The notes beneath the pieces are model-generated. The model had not been told where the DNA came from, did not search any database, and saw nothing but the letters and a program-made list of their open reading frames with translations. From contig NZ_ARXR01000009.1 in assembly GCF_015356855.1 (NCBI RefSeq), positions 41,774 through 105,773 on the forward strand: a DNA stretch of 64,000 nucleotides. The letters run 5' to 3'. This document shows, piece by piece, positions 56,587 to 63,957 of the stretch. Source of the stretch: Alloalcanivorax venustensis ISO4 (GTDB lineage Bacteria > Pseudomonadota > Gammaproteobacteria > Pseudomonadales > Alcanivoracaceae). Positions within the stretch are counted from its first letter, which is position 1. The number at the start of each line of letters is the position of its first letter. A program made the translations under genes and the position numbers.

Positions 56587-56758
56587 TTTCATGACTTTCT
56601 CAAAACTACCTCATCGGACAGGTTTCCCCATACTCGCTCTGGAAGACCCCACGGAGAATCAGCGAAAACGGCAGATGCTGTCAGAGAAGCAAGAGGATCG
56701 GTGTCAGCCATCTCCTCGGTCGCCAGCACAAAAGGCGCTTCCGAGGTAGCCCGAAATC
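56587..56758. other. Spacer without a recognised gene
   Basis: Between the AbiE palindrome and the promoter of the SnoaL-like gene I see no gene, repeat or hairpin. A minus-strand frame of 63 codons exists (56589-56780), but it has no SD and no family resemblance and overlaps the neighbouring promoter. Confidence 0.5.
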
Positions 56759-56799
56759 TTGCTCTGTACCAATCGTTCAAGTATATTCCGATTGGTACA
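56759..56799 (+). promoter_or_regulatory. Promoter and operator of the SnoaL-like/TetR operon
   Basis: TTGCTC (56759-56764), 17 bases, TATATT (56782-56787). TGTACCAATCG (56765-56775) and CGATTGGTACA (56789-56799) are perfect 11-base inverted arms flanking the -10 box with a 13-base spacer. This is a strong candidate operator for the TetR encoded by the second gene. Confidence 0.82.
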
Positions 56800-56815
56800 C
56801 AACAGGAGATTCAAG

Positions 56816-57280
56816 ATGGCCCGACCACCCCTTCCCCCCTTTGAACAGGACACCGCCGCGCAGAAAGCGCGAATGGCGGAAGACGCCTGGAACAGCCGCG
56901 ACCCCGAAAAGGTGTCACTGGCCTACACCGAAGACAGCCTCTGGCGAAACCGGGCGGAGTTCCTGCAAGGCCGCGAGGAGATCGTCGCCTTCCTGCGTCG
57001 CAAGTGGGATCGCGAGCTGGACTACCGCCTGATCAAGGAAGTCTGGGCCTGGAGCGGCGACCGCATCGCGGTGCGCTTCGCCTATGAGTACCACGACGAC
57101 AGCGGGCAGTGGTTCCGGGCCTACGGCAACGAAAACTGGGAGTTCGACAACCAGGGCCTGATGCGGCGGCGGATCGCGTCCATCAACGATGTGCCCATCG
57201 CGGAGTCCGAGCGCAAGTTCCACTGGCCCCTGGGCCGCCGTCCGGATGACCATCCCGGGCTCAGCGATCTGGGGCTCTGA
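56816..57280 (+). CDS. DUF1348 / SnoaL-like (NTF2-fold) protein
   Basis: 154 residues from the ATG at 56816 (SD CAGGAG). [40 protein letters not shown] and [20 protein letters not shown] identify the DUF1348 branch of the NTF2-like fold. The cone-shaped pocket may bind a small hydrophobic molecule; the reaction is unknown. It is the first gene of an operon with a TetR regulator 3 bases downstream, which fits a small detoxification unit controlled by its own substrate. Confidence 0.87.
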   Translation: MARPPLPPFEQDTAAQKARMAEDAWNSRDPEKVSLAYTEDSLWRNRAEFLQGREEIVAFLRRKWDRELDYRLIKEVWAWSGDRIAVRFAYEYHDDSGQWFRAYGNENWEFDNQGLMRRRIASINDVPIAESERKFHWPLGRRPDDHPGLSDLGL

Positions 57281-57283
57281 ACC

Positions 57284-57841
57284 ATGGCGCGCCTGGTCAT
57301 GGAGCGCTCGGACGTGCTTCCCCTGCTGGGCGAGGCCTTCCGCGAGCACGGTTATGAAGGAGCCAGCCTGTCGGTCATCACTAAACAGACCGGGCTGGGC
57401 CGCGGCAGCCTGTACCACTTTTTCCCGGGCGGGAAGGCGGAGATGGCGGCGGCGGTACTGGAGAACATCGAGGCCTGGTTCGAGCGCGAAATCTTCGCTC
57501 CCCTCCGTTCAGAGACGGACGCGCAAGCGGCCATCGACGCCATGTGGGAGGCGGTCTCGGCCTACTTTCAGTCCGGGCAGCGGGTGTGCCTGGTGGGCGC
57601 CTTTGCGCTCTCGGACACGCGGGACCGATTCGCCAGCGCCGTGAACGCGTATTTCGAACGCTGGATCGAAGCGCTCGCCGACGCCCTGGGCCGCCAGGGC
57701 CACGACGGGGAGCGCGCCGACGCGATTGCCGAGCAGGTGGTGGCGGGGATACAGGGCGCGATCACCCTGGCCCGGGCGCGGCGTGATGCGGGGTTGTTTG
57801 AGCGGGTGATCAGCGGTTTGAGAGCCATGACGGAGAAGTGA
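57284..57841 (+). CDS. TetR-family regulator
   Basis: 185 residues. HTH: LLGEAFREHGYEGASLSVIT and GLGRGSLYHFFPGGKAEMA, the pattern of the group with a GGK loop, often linked to electrophile or aldehyde stress. It follows the SnoaL-like gene by 3 bases, and the perfect palindrome over their promoter (56765-56799) is the probable target, giving autoregulation. Confidence 0.86.
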   Translation: MARLVMERSDVLPLLGEAFREHGYEGASLSVITKQTGLGRGSLYHFFPGGKAEMAAAVLENIEAWFEREIFAPLRSETDAQAAIDAMWEAVSAYFQSGQRVCLVGAFALSDTRDRFASAVNAYFERWIEALADALGRQGHDGERADAIAEQVVAGIQGAITLARARRDAGLFERVISGLRAMTEK

Positions 57842-57897
57842 GCATGGCGCGTCCATTTGTATAGTGAGGCTGCGTCCAATTGATCCTTAGTCAGGGC

Positions 57898-58027
57898 TCA
57901 CTCACCCACGCGCGCCAGACTCTCCCGCGAAATCTCCCCAATTGCCCTCGCCCCGGTGAGCGTCATCGCCATCTCCATCTCGCTGGCGACCAGGTCCAGC
58001 AGATGCGCCACACCCCGCTCGCTGGCC
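57898..58027 (-). pseudogene. lldD 3'-end fragment 1
   Basis: The minus strand encodes the last 42 or so codons of an lldD-type gene, ending in SLARVGE and a TGA at 57898-57900. It aligns with the end of the intact gene (62503 to about 62624) with many substitutions. There is no 5' part; similarity stops at about 58027, where AT-rich sequence with an inverted repeat begins. It is the most diverged of the three copies. Confidence 0.82.
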
Positions 58028-58034
58028 ACTGCTT

Positions 58035-58168
58035 TTTGATCATTAAAGCGTACAAAAAGTCGAACGATGCACTTCTATAAGTACATCACGCGCAGAAAAC
58101 ATCTTGACGAATCAAAAGGAACGCCATACTGTACATTCAACGCCATTTTGTACGGTTTAATGATCAAA
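58035..58168. repeat. 23-base inverted repeats bracketing the hipBA promoter
   Basis: The segment 58035-58057 and the segment 58146-58168 are inverted copies with one mismatch in 23. Both contain TGATCATTAAA and a GTAC core. The right arm ends at the A of the hipB ATG. The 88 bases between hold the promoter. They may be paired HipB operators or the ends of a 134-base MITE-like element. Confidence 0.75.
58104..58132 (+). promoter_or_regulatory. hipBA promoter
   Basis: TTGACG (58104-58109), 17 bases, TACTGT (58127-58132), leaving about 30 bases of leader to the hipB ATG. No clear SD is seen before the ATG. The right 23-base arm lies downstream of the start of transcription. Confidence 0.65.
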
Positions 58169-58533
58169 TGCCCAGGACAGTCGATTCTCCCGTTTTCCAG
58201 AAGGCCCAGGTTCTCGATGCCCTGCGCGACACCGGCGCCCTGATCGCCGAGGCCCGCAAGGCGCGCGGCTGGTCCCAGACCGACCTGGGCGCGCGCCTGG
58301 GCAAGGTGGACCGGCGGCACGTGAGCGCCCTGGAAAAAGGCGATCCGAAGGTCGACGTCGGCCTGGTGGTGGCGGCGCTGTGGCTGCTTGACCTGCCCCT
58401 GCTGGCGACCCTGCCGCAACCCGGGCACGCCGCCCCCACGGGGTATTACCGCGTCGCCGAGGGCCGTGCCGGCGCGCGCCGCCCCGCCAGCCGGCGCCGG
58501 TTCCGGCCGCAGGACGTCGACAATGATTTCTGA
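58168..58533 (+). CDS. hipB: HipB-like XRE antitoxin
   Basis: 121 residues. Residues about 22-75 are an XRE helix-turn-helix: IAEARKARGWSQTDLGARLG, then VDRRHVSALEKGDPKVDVG. The C-terminal tail is basic and Ala/Arg-rich. It should bind HipA and repress the promoter. The last 11 bases overlap hipA, so expression is coupled. No SD is evident. Confidence 0.85.
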   Translation: MPRTVDSPVFQKAQVLDALRDTGALIAEARKARGWSQTDLGARLGKVDRRHVSALEKGDPKVDVGLVVAALWLLDLPLLATLPQPGHAAPTGYYRVAEGRAGARRPASRRRFRPQDVDNDF

Positions 58534-59785
58534 TCGCGCCTACCTGTGGCTCTTTCCGCCGGGGCAGGCGGAACCGGTGGTGTGCGGCGTGGTGGCCTGG
58601 AATGGCGCCGAGTACGTGTTCCGCTACGGCAAAAGCTACCTCGCCCGGCCGGATGCCATCCCGCTCTCGATCCCCGGTCGCCCCCTGGGCGAGCTCACCG
58701 GCGAGCCCTACGTCCTCGACCACGAGCTCAGCGGTGCCGTGCGCGACGCGGCGCCGGACGCCTGGGGGCGGCGCATCATCCAGCGGGAAATCGCGAAAAC
58801 CCTCGACCCCACCGACGAGGCCCATTACCGCCTCGAAGGCGAGCTCGGGGAGATTGATTACCTGCTCGGCGCCGGCACCGACCGCATCGGCGCCCTGGAC
58901 GCCACCGACCGACCGGACGCCTACGCGCCCCGCGCCAAGCCGATCCGCCCGCTGGCGGACGCCCTGGAAGCGGCGGAACGGATGGAACGCGGCCAGGAAC
59001 TGGATGATGACCTGGACGCCGCCCTGAATCACGGCACCAGCATCGGCGGCGCCCGGCCCAAGGTGCTGTTCCGGCGCGGCAAATCCTGGCTGGTCGCCAA
59101 ATTCAGCTCAAGCCGGGACACCCTCAACATGATCGCCGCGGAAAGCGGCGCCATGCGGCTCGCCGCCAAAGCCGGCCTGAACGTGGCGGACACCCGGGTC
59201 CTGGAAGTCTCCGGCAAGGACGTGCTGCTGGTCCGCCGCTTCGACCGCGACACCCACGCGACCGGCCACCCAACCCGCCGCCACATGCTCAGCGCCATGA
59301 CCCTGCTGGACCTGGACGAATACGCCGTCCGCACCGGCGAAGCCAGCTACCTGGAGTTGGCCGACGTCCTGCGCCAATACGCCAGGGACTTCGAACAGGA
59401 CGGCCAGGAGCTCTTCCGGCGCATGGTCTTCAACATCCTGATCGGCAACACCGACGACCACGCCCGCAACCACGCCTGTTTCTGGGACGGCACCGCCCTC
59501 GACCTAACACCCGGCTACGACATCTGCCCCCAGCCCAGGCTGGGCTACTCGGCGGACCTGGCAATGGTGGTCGGCCACCAGGGCCGCGCGGCCACGCTCA
59601 ACAACGCCCTCAGCCAGGCGGAACGGTTTGGCCTGAACGAACATGAAGCCGCCGAATGCGTCGACGCCATGAAGCAGGTGGTGGAGAAACACTGGAAGGC
59701 GCTGTTTTCAGCGGCGGGCATGGAAGCCGGGGATATCGAGTACCTGGCGAAGGCGACGGTTCTCTCGCCTTCGATTTTTGATTAG
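58523..59785 (+). CDS. hipA: HipA-like serine/threonine kinase toxin
   Basis: 420 residues from the ATG at 58523. All kinase elements are present: the gated P-loop SIGGARPK (173-180), K193, the catalytic GNTDDHARNH with D311/D312 and N316, and the metal-binding D333 in PGYDI. HipA of E. coli phosphorylates glutamyl-tRNA synthetase and causes persistence; targets of relatives differ. The N-terminal subdomain is of normal length. It lies inside the lldD-bounded accessory region. Confidence 0.9.
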   Translation: MISDRAYLWLFPPGQAEPVVCGVVAWNGAEYVFRYGKSYLARPDAIPLSIPGRPLGELTGEPYVLDHELSGAVRDAAPDAWGRRIIQREIAKTLDPTDEAHYRLEGELGEIDYLLGAGTDRIGALDATDRPDAYAPRAKPIRPLADALEAAERMERGQELDDDLDAALNHGTSIGGARPKVLFRRGKSWLVAKFSSSRDTLNMIAAESGAMRLAAKAGLNVADTRVLEVSGKDVLLVRRFDRDTHATGHPTRRHMLSAMTLLDLDEYAVRTGEASYLELADVLRQYARDFEQDGQELFRRMVFNILIGNTDDHARNHACFWDGTALDLTPGYDICPQPRLGYSADLAMVVGHQGRAATLNNALSQAERFGLNEHEAAECVDAMKQVVEKHWKALFSAAGMEAGDIEYLAKATVLSPSIFD

Positions 59786-59867
59786 GCGTTAACGGCCAAA
59801 GGAGCGTCTGATTGCATACTGGGGTGCCGTCCAATTGTACCCTGGACCCCCAAAATACTCCGTCGCT

Positions 59868-59948
59868 TTACGGCAGGTCCTTCTTCTCCGCCAGCTTCTT
59901 GGAGTAGGGGTTCTTCGTTGACTTGGAAAAATCGTAGTCGTCACGCAT
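59868..59948 (-). pseudogene. brnA antitoxin relic with internal deletion
   Basis: The 26-codon frame reads MRDDYDFSKSTKNPYSKKLA then EKKDLP and stop. Against the intact BrnA at 61941-62150 it lacks 19 codons (the KKQVTIRLDEDTIEYF part of the ribbon-helix-helix) and everything after DLP. The deletion keeps frame. About 9 bases of the end of brnT remain upstream (GCCATGCGTGA). It shows that an older BrnTA module stood here. Confidence 0.85.
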
Positions 59949-59954
59949 GGCAGC

Positions 59955-60269
59955 TTACGCAGCATGCAGCGGCTTAATCCGCGACACTTCCTCTTGCACT
60001 GACCGTGACGCGGCCCATAAATCCACAGCGCGCTGCGCGTTAAGCCAGAACTCCGGAGAATTGCCGAACAACCGCCCAAGCCGCAACGCCATCTCCGGGC
60101 TGACAGCGCGGCGCTCGCGCAACAGCTCATTCACCGACTGCCGGGACACGCCGAGGCGCTCGGCAAGCTTTGCCACCGTCAGGTCATAGTCCGGCATGAA
60201 ATCCTCTCGGAGCATTTCGCCGGGATGCGTCGGCTTACGCTGGATACCGGTGGTATTGGAAATCGCCAT
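59955..60269 (-). CDS. higA: HigA-type antitoxin, orphan
   Basis: 104 residues from the ATG at 60269 (SD GAGGTG). RKPTHPGEMLREDFMPDYDL and LAERLGVSRQSVNELLRERR, then GNSPEFWLNAQRAVDLW are the HigA/VapI signature. The matching HigB toxin should lie upstream, but only about 14 codons of its end are left (60285-60330). The antitoxin is intact and may act in trans or as a regulator. Confidence 0.9.
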   Translation of the reverse strand: MAISNTTGIQRKPTHPGEMLREDFMPDYDLTVAKLAERLGVSRQSVNELLRERRAVSPEMALRLGRLFGNSPEFWLNAQRAVDLWAASRSVQEEVSRIKPLHAA

Positions 60270-60284
60270 TGTCATCACCTCACT

Positions 60285-60330
60285 TCAGTGGTAATCGCAG
60301 ACCTCCAGATCATGCCGATGACCGTATTTT
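60285..60330 (-). pseudogene. higB toxin 3'-end relic
   Basis: Upstream of higA the minus strand reads YGHRHDLEVCDYH and a TGA at 60285-60287. The ending D-x-E-x-x-D-Y-H matches the conserved C-terminus of HigB toxins (for example DVEIVDYH). Sequence further upstream is not HigB-like and reaches the lldD fragment at 60357 after about 25 bases. The toxin was lost by truncation at this junction. Confidence 0.65.
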
Positions 60331-60356
60331 GTCACGTGACACTTGTCAAACGGGTC

Positions 60357-60761
60357 TCAGCCACCCGCCCGCACCAAACTCTCCCGCGAAATCTCCCCAA
60401 TCGCCCTGGCCCCGGTGAGCGTCATCGCCACCTTCATCTCGCTGGCGATCAGGTCCAGCACATTGAGCCACGCCCTGCTCGCCGGCGGCGGCGAGGGCGT
60501 AGACGAAGGCGCGGCCGAGCAGCACGCCGTCCGCGCCCAGGGCGAGCAGGCGCACCACGTCCAGGCCGGAGCGGACGCCGGAATCCGCCAGGATCGTCAG
60601 GTCGCCCTGCACGGCGTCGGCGATGGCCGGCAGGGCCCGGGCTGAGGAGAGCACGCCATCGAGCTGGCGCCCGCCGTGGTTGGAGACGACGATGCCGTCC
60701 GCGCCGAACCGCACCGCCTCGCGGGCGTCCTCCGGGGCGAGAATGCCCTTGAGCACCATGG
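60357..60761 (-). pseudogene. lldD 3'-end fragment 2
   Basis: The fragment corresponds to residues from about 249 of the intact protein (MVLKGIL) to the end. SNHGGRQLD, with the catalytic His, and [12 protein letters not shown] are intact. One inserted base near 60464 (CACATTGAGCC against CACATGGGCC) shifts the frame before the last 35 codons. The first 300 bases differ from the intact copy at about a dozen positions by eye. The junction at 60761/60762 leads straight into the membrane-protein gene. Confidence 0.88.
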
Positions 60762-60766
60762 CATCA

Positions 60767-61396
60767 TCATTTGGATTCTTTCGTGCAGCACGCTGCCTGC
60801 CGGGCAATTTCCCTCTTTACCCTATATGCCGACCAGATGGGCAGCGCTTGCAGTAAAAGAACAACAGCCGAAACAATCATGTACCCAGCCCCCAAAACAC
60901 GAGACCAAGGATCCTCCACTATTGCAATGAATAACAGAATCAGAGGAATACCAATAACGGACATACTGCCACCGAAAAGAAGACCAACCCAAAGAAGAAA
61001 CCAGTCTAGGCGGCTTATGTGGATATCCAACTTGTCTTTCTCGTAACGAGCCAATCGAGCAGCGCGTTTAAAGTGAACAAAAGGCATTCTGCCCGCGGCA
61101 CGATTGTAAATAGCCATCAAGGCTTCACGAGGCTCTTTCTCCAGTCGAATCCCTGTAGCCAGATTAAAGTATTCCGCGGCAGCTTGGCGCGTCAAGGCTT
61201 CCTGACTTTCCCCGTCGCAATATTTCGACCTCCAAGCTTCTTCGATATTCGCGACTTGCACTTTCCTACGGTTAATCATATACCGGGCAATACTAGAAAA
61301 CCCTGACAGAGCAGCGACAAACAAAGTGACTGCAACGAGCAACCATTCGCCATTCTCAATAGCACCCAGCAATGACCTGACCCATTCTCCCTGCAT
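60767..61396 (-). CDS. Membrane protein of unknown family (second gene of a pair)
   Basis: 209 residues, with AAGGAAAG before the ATG. Predicted topology: one TM at about 17-40, a soluble charged section 41-128 (with [20 protein letters not shown] and [20 protein letters not shown]), then TMs at about 131-160 and 168-190. I do not recognise the family. Base composition is visibly AT-richer than the flanks. It follows its partner by 8 bases and its stop lies 5 bases from the lldD fragment. Position among toxin-antitoxin genes suggests a membrane effector or defence role, which is only a hypothesis. Confidence 0.72.
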   Translation of the reverse strand: MQGEWVRSLLGAIENGEWLLVAVTLFVAALSGFSSIARYMINRRKVQVANIEEAWRSKYCDGESQEALTRQAAAEYFNLATGIRLEKEPREALMAIYNRAAGRMPFVHFKRAARLARYEKDKLDIHISRLDWFLLWVGLLFGGSMSVIGIPLILLFIAIVEDPWSRVLGAGYMIVSAVVLLLQALPIWSAYRVKREIARQAACCTKESK

Positions 61397-61404
61397 TGCT
61401 TTCC

Positions 61405-61782
61405 TTACGTATCAATATTCTTTTGTGATGCGGCCGACCCACTATCCTCCGGCTCTTGATCACTCTGATTCGACCTCAAAAGACCCATACCAAAATTCAA
61501 GAGAACATAGGCAGGAAACGCCAGAATCACGCCGTAAAGCTGTCGATATTCTGCGTCTGACGGAAAGCGCCCGAAAGGTTCAAAGACCCATAGAAAACTC
61601 AAACAGCACAGCGCCCAACCGGAGCAAGCCACGAGGAATGAAGCCAGTTTCGGAAGACTCAAGACCGCTTCCGGCCCGGTTTTATCGGGGCTCTCCTTAT
61701 GAAAGCTGAAATAACCAACACTGATAATGGCACACACGGCACTGATCAGCCCGGTTACCCCATTCAATAATTCCCAGTCCAT
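61405..61782 (-). CDS. Small membrane protein of unknown family (first gene of a pair)
   Basis: 125 residues from the ATG at 61782 (SD GAGGGGG). Three predicted TMs: about 5-27, 46-68 and 84-103, with a hydrophilic Ser/Glu/Asp-rich tail. WVFEPFGRFPSDAEYRQLYG connects the last two. No known family recognised. It forms a two-gene unit with the 209-residue protein. The 158 bases upstream are AT-rich and hold no other gene. Confidence 0.68.
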   Translation of the reverse strand: MDWELLNGVTGLISAVCAIISVGYFSFHKESPDKTGPEAVLSLPKLASFLVACSGWALCCLSFLWVFEPFGRFPSDAEYRQLYGVILAFPAYVLLNFGMGLLRSNQSDQEPEDSGSAASQKNIDT

Positions 61783-61940
61783 ACCCCCTCGCGCACCCTG
61801 TTTCCAGACCCAATCAGTCAGCCGATGACAAAGCGGTCATATTTCACCACCCTGCATGTCCTCTCAAAACCAAGCCTGAAGCTCGGATTTGGTTATCCCA
61901 CATACCAATAGCGCCCTTCATACTTTATAACCCTGCTCGA
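61783..61940. other. AT-rich spacer between brnA and the membrane pair
   Basis: 158 bases with no gene. It should hold the promoter of the membrane-protein pair, but I cannot single out convincing -35 and -10 boxes. No hairpin or repeat was found. Confidence 0.4.
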
Positions 61941-62150
61941 CTACTGCCACTCAATCTTGAGGTCTTTATGCGACTGCGCGCAGTCCCTCAAATAAAGGTT
62001 GATCAGGCTCTGATACGGCAGATCCTTCTTCTCCGCCAGGTCCTTGAAGTACTCGATGGTGTCTTCATCAAGCCGGATCGTGACCTGCTTCTTGAGCTTC
62101 TTGGCGTAGGGATTCTTGGTGGACTTGGAAAAATCGTAGTCGTCACGCAT
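61941..62150 (-). CDS. brnA: BrnA antitoxin
   Basis: 69 residues. After an N-terminal MRDDYDFSKSTKNPYAKKL the ribbon-helix-helix follows: KQVTIRLDEDTIEYFKDLAE, then KKDLPYQSLINLYLRDCA. BrnA binds BrnT and represses the operon. The start overlaps the end of brnT by 8 bases. A deleted copy of this gene lies at 59868-59948. Confidence 0.92.
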   Translation of the reverse strand: MRDDYDFSKSTKNPYAKKLKKQVTIRLDEDTIEYFKDLAEKKDLPYQSLINLYLRDCAQSHKDLKIEWQ

Positions 62151-62436
62151 GGCGGCATTCCTCATAGGTGGTTCGCTCGCGCTTGTTGGCCTTACGGGCG
62201 GAGATGATGCGGATGGTGTCCGCCTCTCGGACGCAATGACAGACCACCAACAGGCGCGAATGGATGCTCGTGCCGAGAAGGATGAACCGGTCCTCCTCAG
62301 TAGAATGGTCCGGGTCTCCAATGACGCGGGCGAACTCGTCGGTAAACGCTGTCTTGGCTTCCTGAAACGAGACGCCGTGCTTGCGCTGATTGGACGCTTC
62401 CTTTCGCGGGTCCCATTCAAATTCCAAATGGCTCAT
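62143..62436 (-). CDS. brnT: BrnT ribonuclease toxin
   Basis: 97 residues of the DUF497/BrnT family: EFEWDPRKEASNQRKHGVSF, EAKTAFTDEFARVIGDPDHS, EEDRFILLGTSIHSRLLVV and IRIISARKANKRER. The RelE-like fold cleaves RNA and halts translation. The ATG at 62436 has no SD and is 7 bases after a -10 box, so the mRNA may be leaderless. Confidence 0.92.
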   Translation of the reverse strand: MSHLEFEWDPRKEASNQRKHGVSFQEAKTAFTDEFARVIGDPDHSTEEDRFILLGTSIHSRLLVVCHCVREADTIRIISARKANKRERTTYEECRHA

Positions 62437-62443
62437 GCATTAC

Positions 62444-62471
62444 AATGTAGTTATTCTGTAGTTTGTGTCAA
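62444..62471 (-). promoter_or_regulatory. brnTA promoter
   Basis: On the minus strand TTGACA (62471-62466), 16 bases, TACATT (62449-62444), with brnT ATG at 62436. Direct repeats TGTAGTT (plus strand, 62446-62452 and 62457-62463) in the spacer may be BrnA contacts. Confidence 0.62.
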
Positions 62472-62502
62472 GCAGGCGTGCCAAACCCACTCGCTACCGG
62501 CA

Positions 62503-63639
62503 TCACACCCGCATCAAACTCTCCCGCGAAACCTCCCCAACCGCCCGCGCCCCGGTCAACGTCATCGCCACCTTCATCTCGCTGGCGATCAGGTCCAGCA
62601 CATGGGCCACGCCCTGCTCGCCGGCGGCGGCCAGGGCGTAGACGAAGGCGCGGCCCAGCAGCACGCCGTCCGCGCCCAGGGCGAGCAGGCGCACCCCGTC
62701 CAGGCCGGAGCGGACGCCGTAATCCGCCAGGATCGTCAGGTCGCCCTGCGCGGCGTCGGCGATGGCCGGCAGGGCCCGGGCCGAGGACAGCACGCCATCG
62801 AGCTGGCGCCCGCCGTGGTTAGAGACCACGATGCCGTCCGCGCCGAAGCGCACCGCCTCGCGGGCGTCCTCCGGATCGAGAATGCCCTTGAGCACCATGG
62901 AGCCCTTCCAGGACTCCCGAATCCATTCCAGATCCCGCCAGCCGATGGCCGGATCGAAGTTCTCGCCCAGCCAGCCGATGTAATCCTCCAGGTGGATGCG
63001 GTGACCCAGATAGGCCGACACATTGCCCAGATCGTGCGGCCGCCCGCGCAGGCCCACGTCCCACGCCCAGCGCGGATGCGTCACCGCCTGCAGCATCCGC
63101 CGCCAGGCCGCGAACGGCCCGGACATCCCCGAATGCCGATCGCGATAGCGCGCCCCCGGCACCGGCATATCCACCGTGAACACCAGGGTCCGCACCCCCG
63201 CCGCCCAGGCCCGCTCCAGCGCGTTCTTCATGAAACCGCGGTCGCGCAGCACGTACAGCTGAAACCACATCGGCCGCGTCATCGCCGGCTGCACCTCCTC
63301 AATGGGACACACCGACACCGACGACAACGTAAACGGCACGCCCCGCGACGACGCCGCCCGCGCCGCCTGCACCTCGCCGCGCCGCGCGTACATCCCGGTG
63401 AGCCCCACCGGCGCCAGCGCCACCGGCAGACTCACAGCCTCCCCGAACAACCGCGCCGAAAGATCCACCTCCCCCACTTCCTTCAACACCCGCTGCCGCA
63501 ACGCCAGATCGCGCAGATCTGCCACATTGCGCCCCAGGGTGTGCTCGTCGTACGCGCCCCCGTCGATGTAGTGGAACAGGAACGGCGGCAGGCGGCGTTT
63601 GGCGGCGAGGCGGTAATCGTGGGTGGAGGAGATGATCAT
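62503..63639 (-). CDS. lldD: LldD-type FMN-dependent L-lactate dehydrogenase (alpha-hydroxy acid dehydrogenase)
   Basis: 378 residues from the ATG at 63639 (SD CAGGAGAC). FMN alpha-hydroxy acid oxidase barrel: [10 protein letters not shown] (Tyr24), [49 protein letters not shown] and the catalytic H275 in SNHGGRQLD. It oxidises L-lactate or a related 2-hydroxy acid and passes electrons to quinone. One FMN-phosphate contact segment is unusual: [12 protein letters not shown], where the family (and fragment 2) has DSG or DGG. Two displaced copies of its 3' end lie downstream. No lldP or lldR is adjacent. Confidence 0.87.
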   Translation of the reverse strand: MIISSTHDYRLAAKRRLPPFLFHYIDGGAYDEHTLGRNVADLRDLALRQRVLKEVGEVDLSARLFGEAVSLPVALAPVGLTGMYARRGEVQAARAASSRGVPFTLSSVSVCPIEEVQPAMTRPMWFQLYVLRDRGFMKNALERAWAAGVRTLVFTVDMPVPGARYRDRHSGMSGPFAAWRRMLQAVTHPRWAWDVGLRGRPHDLGNVSAYLGHRIHLEDYIGWLGENFDPAIGWRDLEWIRESWKGSMVLKGILDPEDAREAVRFGADGIVVSNHGGRQLDGVLSSARALPAIADAAQGDLTILADYGVRSGLDGVRLLALGADGVLLGRAFVYALAAAGEQGVAHVLDLIASEMKVAMTLTGARAVGEVSRESLMRV

Positions 63640-63703
63640 GGTTGTCTCCTGGTGGGGTGGCGACAGGAAAGCTTGGAGAGAAAGCCTTTGAATCCCGTGC
63701 GAA

Positions 63704-63934
63704 CTAAAGGCCGGCCTCATTGAACAATTCGGCGGCGGAGACGTTCAACGCCCTGGCGATACGCAGGATGTTCGCCAGGGAGACATTGCGCTCGCCCCGC
63801 TCCACCGCGCCAATATAGGTGCGATGAATCCCGACCTCGGTGGCGAAGGCTTCCTGGGAAATACCGGCAGCGCGTCTACGCTCTCGGATCACGGAACCCA
63901 GCTTTTTCTGTGCGTCATCAATGGGAGTAGTCAT
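63704..63934 (-). CDS. Small XRE-family regulator
   Basis: 76 residues, almost entirely a helix-turn-helix: [20 protein letters not shown] and [20 protein letters not shown], then [12 protein letters not shown]. This resembles both phage-type regulators and restriction-modification controller proteins. No restriction gene is visible downstream. It lies just upstream of lldD on the same strand, with 64 bases between, and may regulate it or itself. Confidence 0.82.
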   Translation of the reverse strand: MTTPIDDAQKKLGSVIRERRRAAGISQEAFATEVGIHRTYIGAVERGERNVSLANILRIARALNVSAAELFNEAGL

Positions 63935-63957
63935 ATTCCGAATTGTTCTTATGGATG

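Noticed and set aside
56589..56780. 63-codon minus-strand frame between abiEi and the SnoaL-like gene
   Set aside because: No SD, no recognisable family, and it overlaps the promoter and operator at 56759-56799.
57873..59837. Ten-base direct repeat CGTCCAATTG at 57873-57882 and 59828-59837, flanking lldD fragment 1 plus hipBA
   Set aside because: It could be a target-site duplication, but a 10-base match within 2 kb is expected by chance often enough and no element ends are visible next to it.
63704..63934. Restriction-modification controller protein
   Set aside because: The HTH is compatible with a C protein, but no restriction or methylase gene lies beside it in the window, so only a generic XRE call is supported.
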